A DNA stretch of 64,000 nt, taken from positions 203,286,562 through 203,350,561 of the forward strand of contig NC_057801.1 of NCBI RefSeq assembly GCF_018294505.1, in the 5' to 3' direction. The stretch is from Triticum aestivum (Eukaryota > Streptophyta > Magnoliopsida > Poales > Poaceae). Positions 59,001 through 64,000 of this stretch are shown here, piece by piece. The translations under genes and the position numbers were made by a program. Under the pieces are notes generated by a model, which worked only from the letters and a program-made list of their open reading frames with translations, had not been told where the DNA came from and made no database searches. How positions within the stretch are numbered: the first letter of the stretch is position 1; every line of letters starts with the position of its first letter.

Positions 59001-60288
59001 AGTGTTTTGTTCCACTCTTGCCGCCCTAGTTTCCGTCATATCGGTGTTATGTTCCCGGATTGTTGCGTCCCTTACACGGTTGGGCTATAATGGGAACCCC
59101 TTGATAGTTCGCCTTGATTAAAGCTTTTCCAGCAATGCCCAACATTGGTTTTACCTTTTGCTACCTAGCCTCTTTTCCCTTGGGTTTTCCGGAGCCCGAG
59201 GGTCATCGTATTTTAGCCCCCCTTGGGCCAGTGCTCCCTCTGAGTGTTGGTCCGAACTGAGCTGCCTGCGGGGCCACCTCGGGGAAACTTGAGGGTTGGT
59301 TTTACTCGTAGCTAGTCTCATCTGAGTGTGCCCTGAGAAAGAGATATGTGCAGCTCCTATCGGTATTTGTCGGCACATTCGGGCGGTGTTGCTGGACTTG
59401 TTTTAACCTGTCGAATCATCTTGTTGTACCGAGATACCGAGTCTGATCGGTGTGTCTTGGGTGGAGGTCTATTCCTTCGTTGACGTGAGAGCTTGTCATG
59501 GGCTAAGTTGGGACTCCCCTGCAGGGATTGATCTTTCGAAAGCCGTGCCCGCGGTCATGGGCAGATGGGAATTTGTTAATGTCCGGTTGTAGATGACTTG
59601 AACTAAACTTAATTAAAATGATTCAACCGTGTGTGTTACCGTGATGGCCCCTTCTCGGCGGAGTCCGGGAAGTGGACACGGTGTTGGAGTTATGCTTGCG
59701 CAGGATGTTCCTTCAGCTTCTCGCTCGTGCTTCGCCTTCTCTTCTCGCTCTCTATTGCGTATAAGTTAGCCACCACATATGCTAGTCGCTTGCTGCAGCT
59801 CCACATATTTTTGCCTTATCCATTCCTATGAGCTTAAATAGTCTTGATCGCGTGGGTGTGAGATTGCTGAGTCCCTGTGACTCACAGATACTACAACTCC
59901 AGATGCAGGTTCAGGTGTTTCTGCTCCAGTTGGCGATTATGAGCTTCAGTGGGAGTTCGACGAGGACTCTCAGCGTTACTACGTATCTTTTCCGGATGAT
60001 CAGTAGTGGTGCCTAGTTGGGGTTATCGATTCAGGACCTTGTCGCATGTTGGGGGTCTTTTCCATTTTGGCGCCGTAGTCGGGCCATGAGTGCTTGTTTG
60101 ATGGATGTTATTTATGTACTCTGATGTGACGTGGCGAGTGTAAGCCAACTATGTTATCTCCCCCTTTTATTATATATTACATGGGATGTTGTAATGATTG
60201 CCTAACTTGCGACATTGCTTTCAATGCGGTTATGCCTCTAAGTCGTGCCTCGACACGTGGGAGTTATAGCCGCATCGAGGGCGTTACA
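56027..60288 (+). repeat. Long solo LTR (4262 bp) of a gypsy-type element
   Basis: It starts TGTAACGCCCCAGATG and ends GAGGGCGTTACA, so the last ten bases invert the first ten. The perfect CATTG duplication proves insertion as a unit and later loss of the internal part by LTR-LTR recombination. A TATA box (ctatatatacac, 56558-56569) precedes a CpG-rich core (about 56600-57070), then AT-rich DNA. Length and layout resemble long-LTR Del/Tekay or LARD elements. No family assigned. Confidence 0.88.
58593..58670 (+). other. Mini-exon-like segment inside the solo LTR
   Basis: A pyrimidine-rich tract ending in ttgggtag precedes 78 nt that read acidic (GDEFATEEPVEFACEDP). The segment ends GTGCAG before gcaag. 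The layout parallels 31543-31604 in the LARD LTR. A second acidic open stretch (YELQWEFDEDSQRYYVSFP) occurs at about 59938-59995 in the same LTR. Confidence 0.4.
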
Positions 60289-62300
60289 CATTGCTTCTCG
60301 AAGAGCAGATGTGGAGCAATCTACTGGAGAAGCTGATTCTGATGAAGCTCCCCCACCTCCAAAGGAAAAAAAGAAGAAGAAGACAAAAGATGCCAAGCCA
60401 TCTTCTTCACCAAATCTTCAACAAGGAAGACTCTGAAGACTGCACCGCCTAAATCTAGTGTGCAGTCTGAAGACTTATCTTGCATGTCCAAGAGGACCAA
60501 GAAGCCATTGCCCAAGAAGGCCATTGGCAACCCCTGACTCCATTTGTTGTTCTGCGCAATGAAGATGAAGCCATTGATTTGTCAAGCGATGAATATCTTG
60601 GTGATGATGCTCTTGAGATGCTGATCAACAGTAAGCAAGAGGCTGAAATCTTCAATGATCTACCCCTCTTTGATGTTGACATTCTGAATAACTTCATCTA
60701 TGAGTGGTTCGACAACCAGAGCATCAGTATTGATGATCTTCAGCTTCCTGTGGACATCAGCGTCACATTCCATGGAGCCATTGCATGCGAGTTGGCCTTG
60801 GCTTAGAAAATTGTCGAGATAAAGAACAAAATCGATTATGAGAAGGCTCACTTCAAGAAGAACATGGCCAAGCTCAGCGTGGCAGATATTCAAATCTTCA
60901 AGAAGATGATGCATGACCTCAAGGAGGAATTTCACAAGAAGCACACTGAAGCTAAAGGATCACAAGTGCGCATGAAGTACCTTGCTGAGAAATGTGTTCA
61001 AGCACACAATGAAGCTGAAAAGCGCAAAGCTCTTGGGCGCCCTCGCATTGCTCCCAGGATGGCTGCCAAACCAAAGAAGCCTACTGGGACCCAAACTGAA
61101 GCACCAAGGCGGGAAGAACCACGCATTGTCTTCCCTGCCAGCATGACAGGCTCGAAGCCTAAGGTCCCCTCAACAGCCTCAGAGTTGAAGAAAACAAGGG
61201 CAGCTGAAGCTGAAGCCAAGAAGCGCAAGCACAAGGACGCATCTGATGATGCCCCTTCTAAGAAGAGGTTGAAGACTAAGGGAACTAAGTCTTCAAAGAA
61301 AGAGCATGTTGCGGCCTCTCAGCCTCTCATTGTTGAACCCATATCTTTTGCTCCTCCAGCTTCCACCAACAAAGATCGACGTATTGTGATCCACCAGCCT
61401 GCTTCCACAGAGGCTCATGTAGAAGAACAAGTTCCAGATGTTGTACCCAATGCAGCTGAAGACATTGGTCGTGAAGACAATGATGATGATGAAGTCCTTC
61501 CTCAACTCGAGAACCACTTGGTATCATCACCTGCTCCAACAAGCAGCGAATACATCAGCATTGGTCGTCCTTTGACGCCAATGGCTCAAGATGATTCATG
61601 GGCTGAGCGCCCTCAAGAAGAAACCCCAGTTCATGATGAAACACCTCATACTCCACCAACACCAATTACCAATCAAGTGCTGAATGACGACAACTACATG
61701 GAGACCACACCGTCGCCAAAGCCGTCGCCCGTGTTCCAACGGCTTCGCAAAGGTCTCAGGCCATCGGTCTCCATGTCAACCATCCCAGAAGAAGATTCAC
61801 AACAATCCAGCTCAGTGGCACGTCAAGTGTTCCCTGAAGAGAATCCTTCTGTGACGGTTCTTGTGTCTGAAGCCAAAGCTCCTGAAGACATTCCGGCTGC
61901 ATCAGCCGATGAAGAAGAAGAAGAGAGAAGAGAGAGTTGCCACACCCCCTGCCCCAGATCAAGTCATTCTCGAGGAGAATGTGATTGTGCAAGACCCTCC
62001 AGTTGTTGACCAAATGGAGGTTGAGAACAATGGAGGCTGCCACAAACACTGCTGAGGCCAATGACCCTGTCTTGGCTGAAGATCATGTGGAGCCTGAAGC
62101 TAATGTTGTGGCTGAAGCTAATGTGAATCCTGAAGATTCTGTGATGCCGGTCCCCACTGATGGTGCTATTCCTCCCCAAAGGCCTCACACTATGGAAACG
62201 GCTTACAATCTTGAGCAGGAGTTTGTCGGATTACGGGTTCCGCAAACCCTTGAGAGGTTCGAACTCTGGGGTGCATGCAGAGATCTCAACCTACCCAGCC

Positions 62301-63118
62301 TGCCTACTCGCGATCCTCCTAAGCCTAGCGCGTCAAGCTCGAAGAGACAAAGAGACACAACAATTTATATTGGTTTTGGCCACCGTTGTGGTGTAATACC
62401 CTAATCCAGTGTGGTGTGGTGGATTGCCTCGGAGGGCTAAGGATGAACTAGTACAGTGGATGAACTAGCCTCAGGAGGTGAGGTGCTCTTGAGCTCGAGG
62501 GAGCTGGTGTGGTGTGAGCTAGATCGACCTTCCTTTTTCCTCTATGGCGGTGGCTAGTCCTATTTATAGTGGCATTGGTCCTCTTCCCAAATGTTGGCGG
62601 GAAGGGATCCCACAACAGCCGGATTTGAAAGGGGACAAGTAGTACACCTTATCCTGACAAAAGTAGTCTTCACCTACAAAAGCCTCTGGTCGTGACGTTG
62701 CGGTGGGCTCGTCGATGACCTCCGTCCTGCCGTCCTGGCGGTCTTGGTCTTGTTGCACCAGAATGGAAACCTTTGGCTAATTCCTCGGGACTCCGCGCCT
62801 GTGGCTTGCCTCCTTTGCACCGAAGAGGAAACCTATGCTCTGCGCCCACCTGGCGCCCTCCTGGCCTTGGTCGTCATGGCTCACGTCAGCTGAGCCTCAT
62901 GAGGTAAACCTTGCATGGAACTCTCTGCCCCTCGGGAGCCAGCCTGAGGATGCCGATCCCTTCGAGGGTCTTGGCGTCGTTCGCCTCGCGAGGATTGGTC
63001 CCTAGCGAGGGTCTTGAGTTGTTGATGTTGAAGCTGGGCCGTACCAGGCCGCCGATGGAGCCATGCGGTGTGCCACAAGCAGGCAGGGCTGGATACCCCC
63101 ATATCCAGGACGCAGACA
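62301..63118 (-). repeat. 3' LTR of a second, minus-oriented Tat-type gypsy element
   Basis: On the minus strand it starts TGTCTGCGTCCTGG directly after a polypurine tract (ggcttgggggctac, 63119-63132 reversed). It has a TATA box (CTATAAATA, 62571-62579). The far edge at 62301 (tgcctactcg on the plus strand) is my best guess and could lie up to 45 bp further right. It lies inside the Maximus env-like ORF. Confidence 0.6.
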
Positions 63119-63590
63119 GTAGCCCCCAAGCCCAATCCATGCTCGGACTTGGCTTCGAGGCGAATCCAAAGGGCAAGGGTGGAGCGCCGAGGGCCCTAAC
63201 CGCCTGCGGCCTTGATGACGTGTGGCCATTGATGGGACGTGGGCGACTCCGCTTCCCCATGCTGCCTCGGCAACCATTCGACTTGACGGGACAATGCGGC
63301 ATGCAGATGGCCATGATGGCGCGAGGTCATGGAGGCCCGCGGTTGGCCTCCCTTGGCTATAAATGCGAGGGAGGGGCAGAGCCGCTCGCCCATCTCTCCT
63401 TCGTCTTGCTCTCGTCTGCTTCTCTCTTCTACATCTTGCTTCCATGGCGTCGCTGAGGAGGTTTTCAGCGGCCGAGAAGGGGAAGGCTTCCAAGTACGGG
63501 TCAGCCTCTCCGCCTCCTAAGAGGGGCCACGGCCATTCCCGCAAGCACCCAGCGGCTCCTGCGGTGGCTTCTAGGGGGCACGGGCTGCTA
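63119..63590 (+). mobile_element. Internal 3' portion of the second Tat-type element, with antisense-gene start
   Basis: In window orientation this piece has a TATA box (CTATAAATG, 63357-63365) and an ATG at 63444 opening a basic peptide (MASLRRFSAAEKGKASKYG) that is still open at 63590. It copies the layout of the first Tat element, whose antisense gene also starts near the 3' LTR. The sequence differs, so this is another family. The Athila-type LTR at 63591 cuts it. Confidence 0.55.
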
Positions 63591-64000
63591 TGTCTTGAGC
63601 TTGCGTTGGTTTTCCTTAAAGAGGAAAGGGTGATGCAGCAATAGTAGCGTAAGTATTTCCCTTAGTTTTTGAGAACCAAGGTATCTATCTAGTAGGAGGC
63701 TCCTCAAAAGTCCCACGCACCTACACAAACAAGAACTCGCAACCAACGCAATAAAGGGTTGTCAATCCCTTCATGGCCACTTGCGAAAGTGAGATCTGAT
63801 AGAGATAATATGATAAGATAAATATTTTTGGTATTTTTATGATATAGATTGGAAAAGTAAAGATGCAAATAAATGTAGATTGGAAGCTTATATGATAAAA
63901 GATAGACCCGGGGGCTATAGGTTTCACTAGTGGCTTCTCTCAAGATAGCATAACTATTACGGTGGGTGAACAAATTACTGTCGAGCAATTGATAAAAAAG
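63591..64000. repeat. Partial Athila-type gypsy LTR (Sabrina/Fatima-like), runs off the window
   Basis: It starts TGTCTTGAGCTTGCGTTGG. The text gtgatgcagca...gtagcgtaagtatttccc...gagaaccaaggtat is a familiar Triticeae repeat that I associate with Athila-like elements. tgcta (63586-63590) would be the left target duplication. The right end is not in the window, so size and orientation are unknown. Confidence 0.55.

Larger units (their letters stand above)
46742..62300 (+). mobile_element. Maximus/SIRE-type copia retrotransposon with env-like gene, incomplete
   Basis: The order is 5' LTR end, primer site (ttggtaccagagctagg, 46917-46933), gag with CCHC knuckle, protease, integrase, RT, RNase H, spacer, env-like ORF. 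Integrase before RT marks copia, and the extra ORF after pol marks the SIRE/Maximus lineage. The 3' LTR is outside the window. Two solo LTRs and a minus-strand gypsy element interrupt it. Removing these gives about 9-10 kb of Maximus sequence. Confidence 0.85.
54854..62300 (+). pseudogene. env-like gene of the Maximus element, split by a solo LTR
   Basis: The extra ORF after pol starts at ATG 54854. A likely intron spans 55015-55337 (gtaatt...cacag). The next exon (from 55338) has ASDKSARKGGRQ and RRYWAEEWFKYSFVTPEYAEK around a TAG at 55624-55626. The frame runs to 56026, where the 56027-60288 LTR enters. It resumes after the duplicated CATTG at 60294 in a compatible frame. The later part has a lysine block (KEKKKKKTKD), an Asp/Glu-rich stretch, a TAG at 60804-60806, then 60864-62009 (381 aa): a coiled coil (FKKMMHDLKEEFHKKHTEA), basic nuclear-type clusters and a Pro/Glu-rich tail. 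A frameshift near 61920 leads to 62300. Whether it is a true envelope is unproven, and I see no clear membrane segment in the parts read. Confidence 0.7.

Noticed and set aside
1..64000. tRNA or rRNA genes
   Set aside because: No cloverleaf with A and B boxes and no rRNA core sequence was noticed. The tggtatcagagcc at 33094 is a primer site, not a tRNA.

Overview
The window is plant nuclear DNA, almost certainly from a Triticeae grass (wheat, Aegilops or barley group). The evidence is Stowaway and Tourist MITEs, a large-LTR non-coding LARD element, a CACTA element with a gggcc-type subterminal array, a Maximus/SIRE-type copia element with an env-like gene, and Tat- and Athila-type gypsy elements, all nested in one another. 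I see no intact host gene. It is an intergenic transposable-element nest with a few decayed gene remnants. All family names are from memory and motif recognition, not from a search.

Layout. 1-3980: low-copy DNA with an antisense copia gag remnant (about 890-1572), a Tourist MITE with TAA target duplication (2227-2492) and two related MITEs (2541-2804, 3313-3599). 3981-17932: a complete 13.95 kb Tat-lineage gypsy retrotransposon with 1.2 kb LTRs and a perfect CCGGA target duplication. It carries gag, protease, RT, two RNase H domains and integrase on the plus strand, plus an antisense multi-exon gene (16074 to 12309) with its own TATA box. Every gene is broken, mostly by TAG stops. 17938-26820: two Stowaway MITEs, a DUF295/F-box-type pseudogene (20714-22101, minus), a diverged second gene-end, and one Stowaway inside another (26271-26593 inside 26103-26664). 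26820-28214: a GC-rich, exon-like block of unknown origin.

28215-41155: a LARD (Sukkula-like) with LTRs of 4784 and 4708 bp around a 3358 bp internal domain that encodes nothing recognisable. Its left LTR is preceded by 91 bp that duplicate the end of its internal domain. 41156-46738: the right part of a CACTA (En/Spm) element with remnants of a Ptta/En-Spm-type gene, a nested hAT MITE, a nine-unit subterminal repeat and a CACTAC-type terminus. That terminus sits in the remaining piece of the 5' LTR of a Maximus-type copia element (46742 to about 62300).

The Maximus element keeps gag, protease, integrase, RT, RNase H and an env-like ORF, all degenerate. A minus-strand solo LTR (53578-54721) lies in its spacer. 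A 4262 bp solo LTR (56027-60288, perfect CATTG duplication) splits its env-like ORF. A second, minus-oriented Tat-type element (about 62301-63590) interrupts the ORF again and is itself cut by an Athila-type LTR that starts at 63591 and runs off the window.

The genes do not form a working pathway. They are layers of parasitic elements whose order of arrival can be read from target duplications. The most interesting signals are the antisense gene of the Tat elements, the polypurine-tract core scattered through one of them, a shared mini-exon-like segment inside the LTRs of two different long-LTR elements, and the bias of nonsense codons to TAG and TGA expected from decay of methylated cytosines.
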